From Bradyrhizobium sp. CB1717 (GTDB lineage Bacteria; Pseudomonadota; Alphaproteobacteria; Rhizobiales; Xanthobacteraceae), in assembly GCF_029714325.1 (NCBI RefSeq), contig NZ_CP121666.1, positions 3,410,001 through 3,474,000 on the forward strand: DNA of 64,000 nt, given 5' to 3'. The notes beneath the pieces were generated by a model. The model had not been told where the DNA came from and searched no databases. It worked only from the letters and a program-made list of their open reading frames with translations. Of the stretch, positions 50,055 to 59,576 are shown one piece after another. A program made the translations under genes and the position numbers. The number at the start of each line of letters is the position of its first letter. The first letter of the stretch is position 1.

Positions 50055-50963
50055 TCAATGTTCTGTAGCTGAGAGCTTATAGATCTCCAGCGCGTCCGCA
50101 TCCGCGCCGCGCGCGGCCTTGGCCAGCCTGAAAAGTTGTCCGGCAAGCGATGCCATCGGCACCGGCGTTGACGTCGTCTGCGCGAGCGCGGCGACCGTAT
50201 CGAGGTCCTTGAGCATCGTGGCGATGTGACCGAGCGGCGGGGAGTGAATGCCCTGGACCATCCGTGGCACGAAAAGCTGAAGCGGAATGGAATCCGCAAA
50301 GCCACCGGCGAGCGCTTCGGGCAATCGATTGGCATCAATTCCTGCGTTCACCGCAAGGCGGGTTGCTTCAGCGAGGACGGCCATCGCGCATCCGACGATC
50401 ACCTGATTGCACAGCTTTGTCGTCTGACCTGCGCCGGTAGGCCCCATATGGGTGAACCTGCGTGCCATGGCGAAGACGTAAGAGCGCACCCTCTCGACGT
50501 CGGCAATGTCTCCGCCTGCCATGATTGCAAGCGTGCCTTCCTCGGCGCCCTTGGTACCGCCGGACACGGGTGCATCGATCCAGCCTGCGCCGTTGGTATC
50601 CCTCAATCGGCTCGCGAGGTCGCGCGCAGCGTCGGGATGGATCGACGAGAAGTCCACGACGAGCTTGCCCGCACCGGCGGCGGCCGAAAGGCCTTCAACT
50701 CCGAATATCACCTCTTCAACCGCCGCGGCGTCCGTCACACACATGAAGACGATGTCCGCGTTCGTCATAACGTCGCGGGGGCTAGTCGCGCGCCGTGCAC
50801 CAGCTTCGACGAGCGGAGCGACCTTACTCTCCGAACGGTTCCACACGGTGACCTGATAGCCAGCCTTGAGCAGGCGGCGGGTCATGGGCGTTCCCATCAG
50901 CCCGAGGCCGACATAGCCAAGCCGCTCGGCCCCCTGCGGGTTTGTCTTGCTCGTATCAGCCAT
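50055..50963 (-). CDS. 3-hydroxyisobutyrate dehydrogenase-family reductase
   Basis: 302 residues. The Rossmann motif GLGLMGTPM near residue 19, the signature WIDAPVSGGTKGAEEGTL and the catalytic Lys in GQTTKLCNQ are the beta-hydroxyacid dehydrogenase hallmarks. It oxidises a 3-hydroxy acid, or reduces a tartronate-type semialdehyde, with NAD(P). AGGAGGAAGC lies ahead of the ATG at 50963. Divergent from the ABC-importer operon; the 178-base gap carries an inverted repeat. Confidence 0.88.
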   Translation of the reverse strand: MADTSKTNPQGAERLGYVGLGLMGTPMTRRLLKAGYQVTVWNRSESKVAPLVEAGARRATSPRDVMTNADIVFMCVTDAAAVEEVIFGVEGLSAAAGAGKLVVDFSSIHPDAARDLASRLRDTNGAGWIDAPVSGGTKGAEEGTLAIMAGGDIADVERVRSYVFAMARRFTHMGPTGAGQTTKLCNQVIVGCAMAVLAEATRLAVNAGIDANRLPEALAGGFADSIPLQLFVPRMVQGIHSPPLGHIATMLKDLDTVAALAQTTSTPVPMASLAGQLFRLAKAARGADADALEIYKLSATEH

Positions 50964-51066
50964 AGGTTGCTTCCTCCTGTCGCGGCGCAATGGCGCACGA
51001 CCGCCGCCATACCATAGATTGCGCGCTCTCGGACGAAACTGGGCCGACTTGCATGGCTTGCCTGAT

Positions 51067-51084
51067 TGTTTGAACCATGAAACA
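51067..51084. promoter_or_regulatory. Possible regulator site in the divergent promoter
   Basis: TGTTT (51067-51071), eight bases, AAACA (51080-51084). Short but placed midway between the two divergent genes; possibly a LysR- or GntR-type half-site pair. No regulator gene is adjacent. Confidence 0.3.
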
Positions 51085-51141
51085 TTTGGGTCGGTCGGGT
51101 TGGGTGGCGCCGGTCGGCGCCGGAGCAACGGAGTGGGCGCG

Positions 51142-52125
51142 ATGCGAACGGTTTCGAGGTTGATGCTGGCAACAGGGGCGGTAGCGGCCGCGATTGCGGT
51201 CGCGGCTCCCTCACGGGCGCAGCAGACAATCCGCGTCGGTTGGACGATCCCGGCCGAGGAGTCCAAGTACTGGATGATGCGCCGCCCGGCTGAATTCCCC
51301 GATATTGGCAAGACCTACAACATCGAATGGACCCAGTTTCAGGGCACCGCGCCAATGACGCAGGCATTGGCGGCGGGCGCTCTGGATTGCGCGACGCAGG
51401 CACCGTTGTCGCTTTCCAACGGCGTGGTTGGCGGCAATCTCAAGGCCTACATCGTGGCGCAGCATGTCTTCGAGAAGCCCGGCGGCTTTTCGGTCTATTG
51501 GGCGGTGATGGATGACTCGCCGATCAAGACCATCGCCGACCTCAAGGGCAAGACTGTCGGCATTTCCGTGATCGGCGGCGGCACGCAGGGGCCGTTCAAC
51601 CTGCTCCTGAAGCAGAATGGCATCGATCCGGCCAAGGATATCAAGCTGGTCGAGGTCGGCTTTGCTGTTTCTGAAGATGCGCTGCGTCAGGGCCGTGTCG
51701 ACGCGGTCAACATGAACCAGCCGTTTGCCGCGCGCGCAGAAGCGAAGGGCGGGACAAGGAAACTGTTCTCGCTGTCGCAGGCCATGCCGAACATCGTGCA
51801 CATTTTGGAAGCCTGCCGTGCCGATTTCGTCGACAAGAACCCGGAACTGGTCAAAGCCTATGTCCGTGACATCACGTCGGGCATGAAGAAGGCTCTTGCG
51901 AACCGCGAAGAGACCTTGAAGGTCGTGTCCGAGGTACTGAAGGCTCCCGTTCCGGTTCTCGAGACGTACCTGCTCAAGGAGAACGACTTCGGCCGTGACC
52001 CGGGAGCTGCGCCGAACTTCCCCGCCATTCAGAAGATGCTCGACATCTACGCAGAGACGGGAATGCTGCCGAAGCTCGACGTCGCTCAGTTCAAGCATTC
52101 GACGATCGTTGCACCGCTGCAATAG
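51142..52125 (+). CDS. ABC importer substrate-binding protein (NrtA/TauA/SsuA type)
   Basis: 327 residues with a signal peptide ending SRAQQ (about residue 26). The mature protein is of the SsuA/THI5/NMT1 type ([17 protein letters not shown], then [18 protein letters not shown] and [16 protein letters not shown]). It captures the substrate in the periplasm for the importer whose ATPase and two permeases lie 2 kb downstream, with an IlvD-type gene between. Ligands of this family include sulfonates, aromatic acids and pyrimidine precursors. Confidence 0.85.
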   Translation: MRTVSRLMLATGAVAAAIAVAAPSRAQQTIRVGWTIPAEESKYWMMRRPAEFPDIGKTYNIEWTQFQGTAPMTQALAAGALDCATQAPLSLSNGVVGGNLKAYIVAQHVFEKPGGFSVYWAVMDDSPIKTIADLKGKTVGISVIGGGTQGPFNLLLKQNGIDPAKDIKLVEVGFAVSEDALRQGRVDAVNMNQPFAARAEAKGGTRKLFSLSQAMPNIVHILEACRADFVDKNPELVKAYVRDITSGMKKALANREETLKVVSEVLKAPVPVLETYLLKENDFGRDPGAAPNFPAIQKMLDIYAETGMLPKLDVAQFKHSTIVAPLQ

Positions 52126-52202
52126 GTGGTCGAACGAACTATCTGGAGAGTGAGATCGCAACGTCCCGGTCGCCCGGGACATTGCATGAAGAAGATGCAC
52201 GC

Positions 52203-53897
52203 ATGAAGAAGTTGCGATCACGGGTGACGACGGACGGGCTCGACCGGGCTCCGCACCGCGCTTTCATGCGCGCGATGGGCCTCGACGACACTGCAATTGC
52301 CAGGCCGATGGTCGGCGTCGTCAGCATGAAGGGCGAGCAGACGCCCTGCAACATGACTCACGATTTCCAGGTGGCCGCAGCCAAGACGGGAATCGAGGAG
52401 GCCGGCGGGACGCCGCGCGAATTCTCGACCGTGTCGGTCTCCGATGGCATCAGCATGAATCATGAGGGGATGAAGTTTTCCCTGTTTTCGCGCGAGCTGA
52501 TTGCCGACTCGATCGAAGCGGTCGTCCATGGCCTCGCCTACGATGCGTTGATCGGATACGGCGGATGCGACAAGACGCTTCCCGGCGTGATCATGGGCAT
52601 GGTTCGTTGTAATGTGCCGTCCATCTTCATCTATGGTGGCAGCTCGCTGCCGGGGCGCGTTGATGGACGGACTCTCACGGTGCTCGACTCCTACGAGGCT
52701 GTCGGTAGTTTCATGACCGGTGAGATCGACGCGGCCACGCTCGAGCGGATCGAGCGGGCTTGCCTGCCAACTATCGGTGCGTGCGCGGGCCAATTCACGG
52801 CGAACACCATGGGGATGGTGTCGGAGGCAATGGGCCTGACCATCCCCAACGTGTCGATGGTGCCTGGTATCTACGCCGAACGTGCGCAGATCTCGCGCCG
52901 CGCCGGACGCCTGATCATGGAGATGCTGGAGCGCGGCGGACCGCTCCCGCGCGACATCGTGACGCGGAAATCCCTTGAGAACGGCGCGGCGATCGTTGCA
53001 GCGACGGGCGGCTCGACCAACGCTGCGTTACATCTGCCCGCCATCGCCAACGAGGCCGGCATCGCATTCACGATCGATGATGTCGGCGAGGTTTTTGCCA
53101 GGACACCGTTGATCGGAAATCTGCGGCCAGGCGGCAAATACACGGCAAAGGATGTCTACGATATCGGCGGTGCTGCCGTGGTGATCCGCGAGTTGATCCA
53201 GAGTGGCCATGTCGATGGTAGCTGCCTGACCATCACAGGCCGAACGCTCGCGGAGGAATATGGCGCTGCCAATGCGCCTGATGGAGAAGTCGTTTACGCC
53301 TCGCGCACCCCGATCATGCCGGATGGCGGTGTGGCGGTGCTGAAGGGTAATCTCTGCCCGGACGGTGCGGTCATCAAGGTCGCAGGGCTGAAGAGCCAGT
53401 TCTTCGAGGGCGTTGCGCGCGTATTCGAAGACGAGGAAGCCTGTGTCAAAGCGGTTCGTGACCGCAGCTACAGGGCGGGCGAGGTTCTCGTTATCCGCAA
53501 TGAAGGGCCTGTCGGTGGCCCCGGCATGCGCGAGATGCTCGGGGTCACTGCGTTGATCTACGGCCAAGGCATGGGCGAGAAGGTGGCCCTGATCACCGAT
53601 GGCCGGTTCTCCGGTGCCACCCGCGGCATGTGCATCGGCTATGTCTCCCCCGAAGCGTTCGTGGGCGGTCCGCTGGCGCTCGTGCGGGGCGGTGACAAGA
53701 TCCGGATTGACGCTGCAAACCGGCGGATGGATCTGTTGGTCGACGAGCAGGAACTCTCCGGACGCCGACGTGATTGGAAGCAACGTCCGCCGCGTCACCG
53801 TGCGGGTGCACTCGCAAAATATGCGCGGCTGGTCGGGCAGGCGCCAGGCGGGGCGGTTACGCATGAAGGCCCGGCAGAATGGCCCTGGTTCGAATGA
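52203..53897 (+). CDS. IlvD/Edd-family dehydratase (dihydroxy-acid dehydratase-like)
   Basis: 564 residues, normal length. Fe-S cysteines are in [17 protein letters not shown] and [14 protein letters not shown], and the C-terminal [19 protein letters not shown] is complete. True IlvD dehydrates 2,3-dihydroxy acids in branched-chain amino-acid synthesis. Its placement between the binding protein and the other importer genes implies a catabolic paralogue acting on a hydroxylated acid. An upstream ATG seven codons earlier is possible. Confidence 0.85.
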   Translation: MKKLRSRVTTDGLDRAPHRAFMRAMGLDDTAIARPMVGVVSMKGEQTPCNMTHDFQVAAAKTGIEEAGGTPREFSTVSVSDGISMNHEGMKFSLFSRELIADSIEAVVHGLAYDALIGYGGCDKTLPGVIMGMVRCNVPSIFIYGGSSLPGRVDGRTLTVLDSYEAVGSFMTGEIDAATLERIERACLPTIGACAGQFTANTMGMVSEAMGLTIPNVSMVPGIYAERAQISRRAGRLIMEMLERGGPLPRDIVTRKSLENGAAIVAATGGSTNAALHLPAIANEAGIAFTIDDVGEVFARTPLIGNLRPGGKYTAKDVYDIGGAAVVIRELIQSGHVDGSCLTITGRTLAEEYGAANAPDGEVVYASRTPIMPDGGVAVLKGNLCPDGAVIKVAGLKSQFFEGVARVFEDEEACVKAVRDRSYRAGEVLVIRNEGPVGGPGMREMLGVTALIYGQGMGEKVALITDGRFSGATRGMCIGYVSPEAFVGGPLALVRGGDKIRIDAANRRMDLLVDEQELSGRRRDWKQRPPRHRAGALAKYARLVGQAPGGAVTHEGPAEWPWFE

Positions 53898-54018
53898 CGG
53901 GCCGCGTGGGCGACGGAAATGGCCGCAGTCTGGCAAGTTTCTTGCTAAGCTCGGGCCGCTGATGGAGGACATTCAGCAAACTGGTTGTGCGATGTTGCAC
54001 GCGTGAGGTGAGAGCGGG

Positions 54019-54864
54019 ATGAATGTCGTGCCTTCGAGATCGAGCGAATGGGTGAGACCGGTGACGTCACAAAAGCCGGCTTCTGCGATCATCGAGATCG
54101 AGAGCGTCTCACAGGTTTTCCAGACCTCGGCGCGCAAGGACCATTTGGCGCTGTCGGACATCTCACTGACGATCGACGAAGGAGCTTTCGTTTCCATTCT
54201 CGGACCGTCCGGCTGCGGCAAGTCGACACTGCTCTACATCGTCGGAGGCTTTGTCAGCCCAACCAGTGGCGCGGCGAAGATCAGGGGGCAGGCGATCACA
54301 GGACCCGGTCCGGATCGCGGACCGGTCTTTCAGGAGTTTGCGCTGTTTCCCTGGAAGACGGTGCTCGGCAATGTGATGTACGGGCCCCGCCAGCAGGGTG
54401 TGCGGGCCGCGGAAGCAGATGCGCAGAGCCGGGCGCTGATCGAGATGGTCGGCCTCAAGGGTTACGAGAACTTCTATCCCAAGGAGCTGTCGGGCGGCAT
54501 GAAGCAGCGCGTCGCGCTCGCCCGGACACTCGCCTACCATCCCGAAGTCCTGTTGATGGACGAGCCATTTGGTGCCCTCGACGCTCATACCCGGACGCGT
54601 TTGCAGAACGACCTCCTGAACATCTGGGAGCGCGATCGCAAGACGGTGTTGTTTGTCACCCATTCGGTCGACGAAGCCGTCTTTCTGTCCGACAGGGTGG
54701 TGATGATGTCGAAGTCTCCCGGTCGCATCCGGCAGGTCATCGACATCGATCTGCCGCGACCGCGACGCCGTAACGAGCTGCTGCTCGACCCGCGCTACCA
54801 GAAATACGTCGTGGACATCGAGCGAATGTTCGATGAGAGCGACGGAGCCGCGGGACCCTCATGA
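54019..54864 (+). CDS. ABC importer ATP-binding protein
   Basis: 281-residue ATPase of the nitrate/sulfonate/taurine importer class: Walker A GPSGCGKST at 62-70, Q-loop VFQEFALFPWKTV, signature LSGGMKQR and Walker B LLMDEPFGALDAHT. It overlaps the first permease gene by 4 bases. It powers uptake with the binding protein at 51142. Confidence 0.92.
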   Translation: MNVVPSRSSEWVRPVTSQKPASAIIEIESVSQVFQTSARKDHLALSDISLTIDEGAFVSILGPSGCGKSTLLYIVGGFVSPTSGAAKIRGQAITGPGPDRGPVFQEFALFPWKTVLGNVMYGPRQQGVRAAEADAQSRALIEMVGLKGYENFYPKELSGGMKQRVALARTLAYHPEVLLMDEPFGALDAHTRTRLQNDLLNIWERDRKTVLFVTHSVDEAVFLSDRVVMMSKSPGRIRQVIDIDLPRPRRRNELLLDPRYQKYVVDIERMFDESDGAAGPS

Positions 54865-55646
54865 TGTCGCCGGCCGCCGTGCTCAAGCGTGCCGCCCCGG
54901 TGCTGGCCTGCATCGGGCTATTGGCAATATGGCAGGCCGCCGCGCTGGTGCTGAAGAACGACAGCTTTCCAACGGCGATCGAGGCGATCCGCGCGATCCC
55001 GGATATCCTTGGCGACAAGGAATCTCTGGTCAACATCCTGGCCTCGCTTCGTCGCATGGCGATGGGGTTCGGTGTCGCCGTGCTCTTTTCGATTCCACTT
55101 GGCTTGTTGATGGGGCGCAGCCGGGCCGTCGCAGCCTTTTTCAATCCGCTCCTGATGGTGATCTATCCGGTTCCGAAGGCAGCCTTGATGCCCATCATCA
55201 TGCTGTGGCTGGGCGTCGGCGACGTCACAAAGACGCTGGTGATCTTTCTCGGCGTCAGCCTGCCTGTGATCTATCACAGCTTCGAGGGTGCCAAGGCGGT
55301 GGAAGAGAAGATGCTGTGGTCAGGCGCGGCGATGGGTCTCTCACCCCTGCAGCGCTTGGTCCGGATCGTGCTGCCTGCCGCACTGCCGGAGATCCTGACC
55401 GGATGCCGCACGGGATTGGTGCTGGCGCTGATCACGATGATCACTAGCGAGATGATCGCCCGTCAGTCGGGTGCCGGCAACATCCTGTTCAATGCGCTCG
55501 ACATGGGGCAATACGACACCGTCTTCGCGATGATCATCATCGTGGGAGCAATGGGCATCTGCCTCGATGCGATCTTCGAGCGGATCCGCGCCAGGCTGGT
55601 ACGCTGGTCCGAGCCTCAGTTCGACATGCCGCTGAGCTTCTCATGA
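54861..55646 (+). CDS. ABC importer permease, first subunit
   Basis: 261 residues with five to six membrane segments and the EAA-type coupling loop (AAMGLSPLQRLVRIVLPAALPEI). Class SsuC/TauC. Coupled by 4-base overlaps to the ATPase before and the second permease after. Confidence 0.9.
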   Translation: MMSPAAVLKRAAPVLACIGLLAIWQAAALVLKNDSFPTAIEAIRAIPDILGDKESLVNILASLRRMAMGFGVAVLFSIPLGLLMGRSRAVAAFFNPLLMVIYPVPKAALMPIIMLWLGVGDVTKTLVIFLGVSLPVIYHSFEGAKAVEEKMLWSGAAMGLSPLQRLVRIVLPAALPEILTGCRTGLVLALITMITSEMIARQSGAGNILFNALDMGQYDTVFAMIIIVGAMGICLDAIFERIRARLVRWSEPQFDMPLSFS

Positions 55647-56410
55647 GATCGCGCATTCTCCCCACAAACGTCATCTTCGGGCTCGCGCCGATCGTGCTGG
55701 TGATCGCGTTGTGGCAAGGTCTGGTGTCGTTCGGCTTCGCGCCTGCAGTCTTGCTGCCGCCGCCGGGTTATGTCTTCGGCCGGTTGCTCCAACAGCTCGT
55801 GACGTGGACGTTTCAGCAGGAGATCGCGGCGACCCTGATCCGGCTGTTTGCCGGCTTTGCGATCGCGGTTGTGCTCGGCGTCAGTATCGGCATCGCCGCT
55901 GCCGCCAGTCCGGCAATCAACGCCGTGGTTCGGCCGATCGTGCGGGTACTGGCGCCGTTGCCCAAGGTGGCGCTCTATCCTGCACTCCTGCTACTGCTCG
56001 GTTTCGGCCACGGATCGAAGATCACGTTGGTGACTGCGGACGCACTTTTCCCCATTCTTTTGTCTACCTATTACGGCGCGTCGACTGTCGAGCAGAAGCT
56101 GATCTGGTCGGCTATGGCGGCGGGGACGCCGCGCTACGAAATCCTGTTCAAGGTGGTATTGCCCGCGGCGATGCCGTCGATCCTGACCGGCTGCAGGATC
56201 GGCCTTGTCATTTCCTGCATCGTGGTGTTTCTGGCCGAGATGATCACGTCGACGGACGGGTTGGGCCATGCCCTCGTTACGGCGGCCCGGACGTTCCAGG
56301 CCGTCGACATGTTCGTGCCGTTGATCACGATCTCGCTGCTGGGGTTGATTTTGAACGCCCTGCTGGGCGCCTTGCGATCGTACCTCTTGCGGGGCTTTCC
56401 CGAAGCGTGA
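55643..56410 (+). CDS. ABC importer permease, second subunit
   Basis: 255 residues with six membrane segments and a coupling loop (AAGTPRYEILFKVVLPAAMPSI). It differs clearly from the first permease, so the importer has a heterodimeric membrane domain, whereas SsuC/TauC importers usually use one permease gene. It precedes the NicX-like gene by 38 bases. Confidence 0.9.
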   Translation: MRSRILPTNVIFGLAPIVLVIALWQGLVSFGFAPAVLLPPPGYVFGRLLQQLVTWTFQQEIAATLIRLFAGFAIAVVLGVSIGIAAAASPAINAVVRPIVRVLAPLPKVALYPALLLLLGFGHGSKITLVTADALFPILLSTYYGASTVEQKLIWSAMAAGTPRYEILFKVVLPAAMPSILTGCRIGLVISCIVVFLAEMITSTDGLGHALVTAARTFQAVDMFVPLITISLLGLILNALLGALRSYLLRGFPEA

Positions 56411-56448
56411 TCTGACTGAACAAGAAACCACGATACCGGGAGTGAAGC

Positions 56449-57495
56449 ATGTTGGCCGATCGCATCGAGGCAAAATGGATCGACGCATTTTGCGAGATTT
56501 TTGAGCGATGCGCCGTGAAGGCCGGTGATATCGCGGCGATCCTTTCGGAAACCCAGTCGCGCGCGTTGAATGTTCATCTGGCCGAGCTAGCGCTGCTGCG
56601 CATGGGCGCACGGCCGTTCCATGTGGTAATGCCGACGCCGCGCAACCGGAACATCGTTCCGGTCCGCTCGACCGGAGCGAGCGAGGCGATCCAAAAGCTT
56701 GGTCCGGTCATTACCGCACTTCAACAGGCCGGCTTTGTCGTGGATTGTACCATCGAAGGCCTGATGCACGCGGTGGAGACGCCTGAAATCCTCAGGGCCG
56801 GCGCGCGAATCCTAGTGATCTCCAACGAGCATCCCGAGGCGCTGGAACGGATGGTGCCTGACACGGCGCTCGAAAAGCGCGTGCGCGCCGCGGCGAAGAT
56901 GCTGCGCGGAACCAAGCGCATGCGGGTCACCTCGAAGGCCGGTACGGCGCTCGACGTTGATATGGTTGGGGCTTCAACAGTCGGTGTGTGGGGCTGGACC
57001 GACAAGCCCGGCACGCTGGCCCATTGGCCCGGTGGCATCGTCGTCAGCTTTCCCAAGAGCGGGACGATCAACGGCACGCTGGTGATGGCACCTGGCGACA
57101 TCAATCTGACCTTCAAGCGCTACCTGACCTCGCCGGTGAAGATGACGTTGAAGGACGACTATGTCGTCGAACTGGAAGGCGAGGGTACGGATGCCGCGAT
57201 GATGCGCGCCTATCTCGCCGCCTGGGGCGACCGCGAGGCCTACGCCGTGTCGCATGTCGGCTTCGGCATGAATCCGGGCGCGCGTTACGAGGCGCTGTCG
57301 ATGTATGACCAGCGCGACACCAACGGCACGGAGATCCGCGCCGTCTCCGGTAATTTCCTGTTCTCTACCGGCGCGAATGAATTCGCCGGCCGCTACACAG
57401 CGGGCCATTTCGATCTGCCGATGATGGGAACGACCATCGAGCTCGATGGCGTCGCGGTGGTCCGGGAAGGCGTGCTCCAGGACGTCTTCGGCTAG
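56449..57495 (+). CDS. NicX-like ring-cleaving Fe dioxygenase
   Basis: 348 residues, co-linear with 2,5-dihydroxypyridine 5,6-dioxygenase (NicX, about 350 residues), which opens 2,5-dihydroxypyridine to N-formylmaleamate. The metal ligands I recall for NicX (His265, His318, Asp320) have counterparts H269 (VSHVGFG), H320 and D322 (GHFDLP). Shared stretches include TSKAGT, GWTDKPGTLAHWPGG, APGDINL and GNFLFSTGAN. The fold is shared with M29 aminopeptidases, so a peptidase role cannot be wholly excluded. Last gene of the importer operon; its 3' end overlaps the convergent operon by 4 bases. Confidence 0.75.
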   Translation: MLADRIEAKWIDAFCEIFERCAVKAGDIAAILSETQSRALNVHLAELALLRMGARPFHVVMPTPRNRNIVPVRSTGASEAIQKLGPVITALQQAGFVVDCTIEGLMHAVETPEILRAGARILVISNEHPEALERMVPDTALEKRVRAAAKMLRGTKRMRVTSKAGTALDVDMVGASTVGVWGWTDKPGTLAHWPGGIVVSFPKSGTINGTLVMAPGDINLTFKRYLTSPVKMTLKDDYVVELEGEGTDAAMMRAYLAAWGDREAYAVSHVGFGMNPGARYEALSMYDQRDTNGTEIRAVSGNFLFSTGANEFAGRYTAGHFDLPMMGTTIELDGVAVVREGVLQDVFG

Positions 57496-58484
57496 CCGCG
57501 ATCAAGCACAGGCGGGCGAGCCAGGTCGAAATGCCGGAGCAGGTCCACCATGGCCTGAAGCCGCTTGACGCGATAGGCATCGACGTCCATGCCTGAATAA
57601 TCGAGGAAGCCGGCGCCCGTGCGGAGACCGATCCGGCCCTCGTGCATGTTCTTTGAAATCACTTCCGGCGCGCGATAGCGATCGCTGCCGAGTGCGCCTT
57701 CGAGGTAACGGCTCGCGTAGTACAAAATGTCGCCGCCGCCCCAGTCGATGAATTCGAGCAGCCCGAGCACGGCGTAGCGGAAGCCGAAGCCGTAGCGGAT
57801 CGCCTTGTCAATCTCTTCGGCGCTGGCGACACCTTCCTCGACCATGCGCGCGGCCTCGTTCATCGCCAGCGCCTGGATGCGCGGGACGATAAAGCCCGGC
57901 GTTGCCGCGCAGACCACCGGGACCTTGCCGATGCCCTCCAGCAGCTTCTTGACCTCATCAATGATCGCGGGATCGGTGGCTTTGCCGGGCGAAACCTCGA
58001 CCAGCGGGATCAGATAGGCCGGGTTGAGCCAATGCACGTTGAGAAAGCGACGAGGGTTCACGATCGCGCCGGAGAGATCGTCGACGAGAATTGTGGACGT
58101 CGTCGATGCGATGATCGTGTCCGGACCGACTTGCGTCGAGGCTGATCCCAGCACCTCTCGCTTGAGCTCAACGATTTCTGGAACACCTTCGAAGACCATT
58201 CCGGCTTCGGTCAGCGCTGCGCCACTTTGGCTGGTCGGCACCACCGACACACGAGCGATGAGTGGATCGACATCTGCCTCGGTCAGCAAGCCCAGCTTCG
58301 AGAGGCTGGCAAAGGTCTTCCTGACTTCGCCGAGTGCGTCTGCTTCCAGTTTGGCAAAATCCTCTGCGGAGCGAGGCTTGACATCGATCATCGTGACCGT
58401 GTGGCCGGCATAGGCGAACGCGACGGCGATACCGCGCCCCATGCGGCCGGCCCCGAGACAGGCGATGTTGGCGCGACCGGTCAT
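57492..58484 (-). CDS. 3-hydroxyacyl-CoA dehydrogenase
   Basis: 330 residues. The NAD-binding GAGRMGRGIAVAFA is at residues 11-24, the 3HCDH signature region is HWLNPAYLIPLVEVSPG, and a C-terminal domain follows. It oxidises a 3-hydroxyacyl-CoA (or a related hydroxy acid) with NAD. Last gene of a five-gene minus-strand operon, 3 bases after the octopine-dehydrogenase-like gene. Confidence 0.85.
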   Translation of the reverse strand: MTGRANIACLGAGRMGRGIAVAFAYAGHTVTMIDVKPRSAEDFAKLEADALGEVRKTFASLSKLGLLTEADVDPLIARVSVVPTSQSGAALTEAGMVFEGVPEIVELKREVLGSASTQVGPDTIIASTTSTILVDDLSGAIVNPRRFLNVHWLNPAYLIPLVEVSPGKATDPAIIDEVKKLLEGIGKVPVVCAATPGFIVPRIQALAMNEAARMVEEGVASAEEIDKAIRYGFGFRYAVLGLLEFIDWGGGDILYYASRYLEGALGSDRYRAPEVISKNMHEGRIGLRTGAGFLDYSGMDVDAYRVKRLQAMVDLLRHFDLARPPVLDRG

Positions 58485-58487
58485 CGA

Positions 58488-59576
58488 TCAGAATCCATTG
58501 CGAAGCAGCGTCTGCAATTCGGCCCTGCTGAAGCTACCAAGGCCAAGCGTATCCAGCGTTCGGCCGCCATGTGCAAAATCCTCGCCGCAGACCGCGCCAC
58601 CGATGGCCAGGAAAGCCTTGGCCAACGGCGTGGCTACGCCCGCCAGACCGGCGACGGAGACAAGCAGCGACAGCCCAAGCCGCAGATCCTCACGCATGTA
58701 GCGGTGCTCGGTCAGCACGATGCGTTCGCGCCAGTCGCCGGAATCGGTCAGCCGGTCATGCGAGCCGCGGCCGTACATCCAGATCTCGCCTTCCCTAGCG
58801 TAGTGGTGGGCGAGCGGGAAATGCGGCGCGCCGTAGCCGAGCGCCTCGCGCACCGCGATGCGTTCGGCGTCGAGCGCGTCGGTCACCCGGCGGATCGCAA
58901 CTTGCGTACCTTCCTTATGGATATCCCACCTCTCGAAGTGCTCGATCGGGCCCGCATTCATTATGATGAGCGGCGGGTGGATGATCGGCCCCGCGTTCAT
59001 CAGTGCGCCTGACAACGCATCGCCGCATGGCTCGATCGCATCGGGGAAGGCGCGCCCGATCACTTCGAGCGCGTGCGGCGCCTGATCCAGCGGAAAGACG
59101 CCGACCGGCAGCCGCTTGGCGCGGATGGTGATTGCGACCTCGAATGGCCCGTGCTTGCGGGTGAGCCAGGGCAGTGTGCCGGTCTCCGCAAAGCTCGCAG
59201 AAGCCTGGTTGCCGGCCTCCCGCGCGGCCTGCGCGAAGATCATCGAGCCGAATGTTGCCGGCGGCAGAAACACGACCTGGCCGTCCCGCAAATGCGGGGC
59301 GAGCAGGCGGGCAATGTCAGGCTGCGCGAAGGCCGGGGCCGGGCAGAGGATCAGTTCAGCGCCACTGATGGCTTCGGCGATATCGGTCGTGACCATCGTC
59401 AGTTTCACGTCGTGGCGGCCGTTATGGTCCTTCACCACGATGCGCGAGCCGGCGTCACGATGTGCCGCCACCTGGTCTGCGTCACGGCGCCAAAGCCGGA
59501 CCTGGTGCCCCGACAGCGCAAGATCGCCGGCGGCCGCGAAAGAGCCGTTTCCCCCACCCAGAACCGCAATCTTCAA
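58488..59576 (-). CDS. Octopine/nopaline dehydrogenase-family protein
   Basis: 362 residues. The N-terminal NAD(P)-binding GGGNGSFAAAGDLALSGH fold is joined to the octopine-dehydrogenase C-terminal domain (GYGAPHFPLAHHY, then HRYMREDLRLGLSLLVS). This family forms or oxidises N-substituted amino acids (opines) by reductive condensation of an amino acid with a keto acid. In a CoA-dependent catabolic operon it may release an amino acid or act on a 2-hydroxy acid. 4-base overlap with the CoA ligase gene. Confidence 0.8.
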   Translation of the reverse strand: MKIAVLGGGNGSFAAAGDLALSGHQVRLWRRDADQVAAHRDAGSRIVVKDHNGRHDVKLTMVTTDIAEAISGAELILCPAPAFAQPDIARLLAPHLRDGQVVFLPPATFGSMIFAQAAREAGNQASASFAETGTLPWLTRKHGPFEVAITIRAKRLPVGVFPLDQAPHALEVIGRAFPDAIEPCGDALSGALMNAGPIIHPPLIIMNAGPIEHFERWDIHKEGTQVAIRRVTDALDAERIAVREALGYGAPHFPLAHHYAREGEIWMYGRGSHDRLTDSGDWRERIVLTEHRYMREDLRLGLSLLVSVAGLAGVATPLAKAFLAIGGAVCGEDFAHGGRTLDTLGLGSFSRAELQTLLRNGF

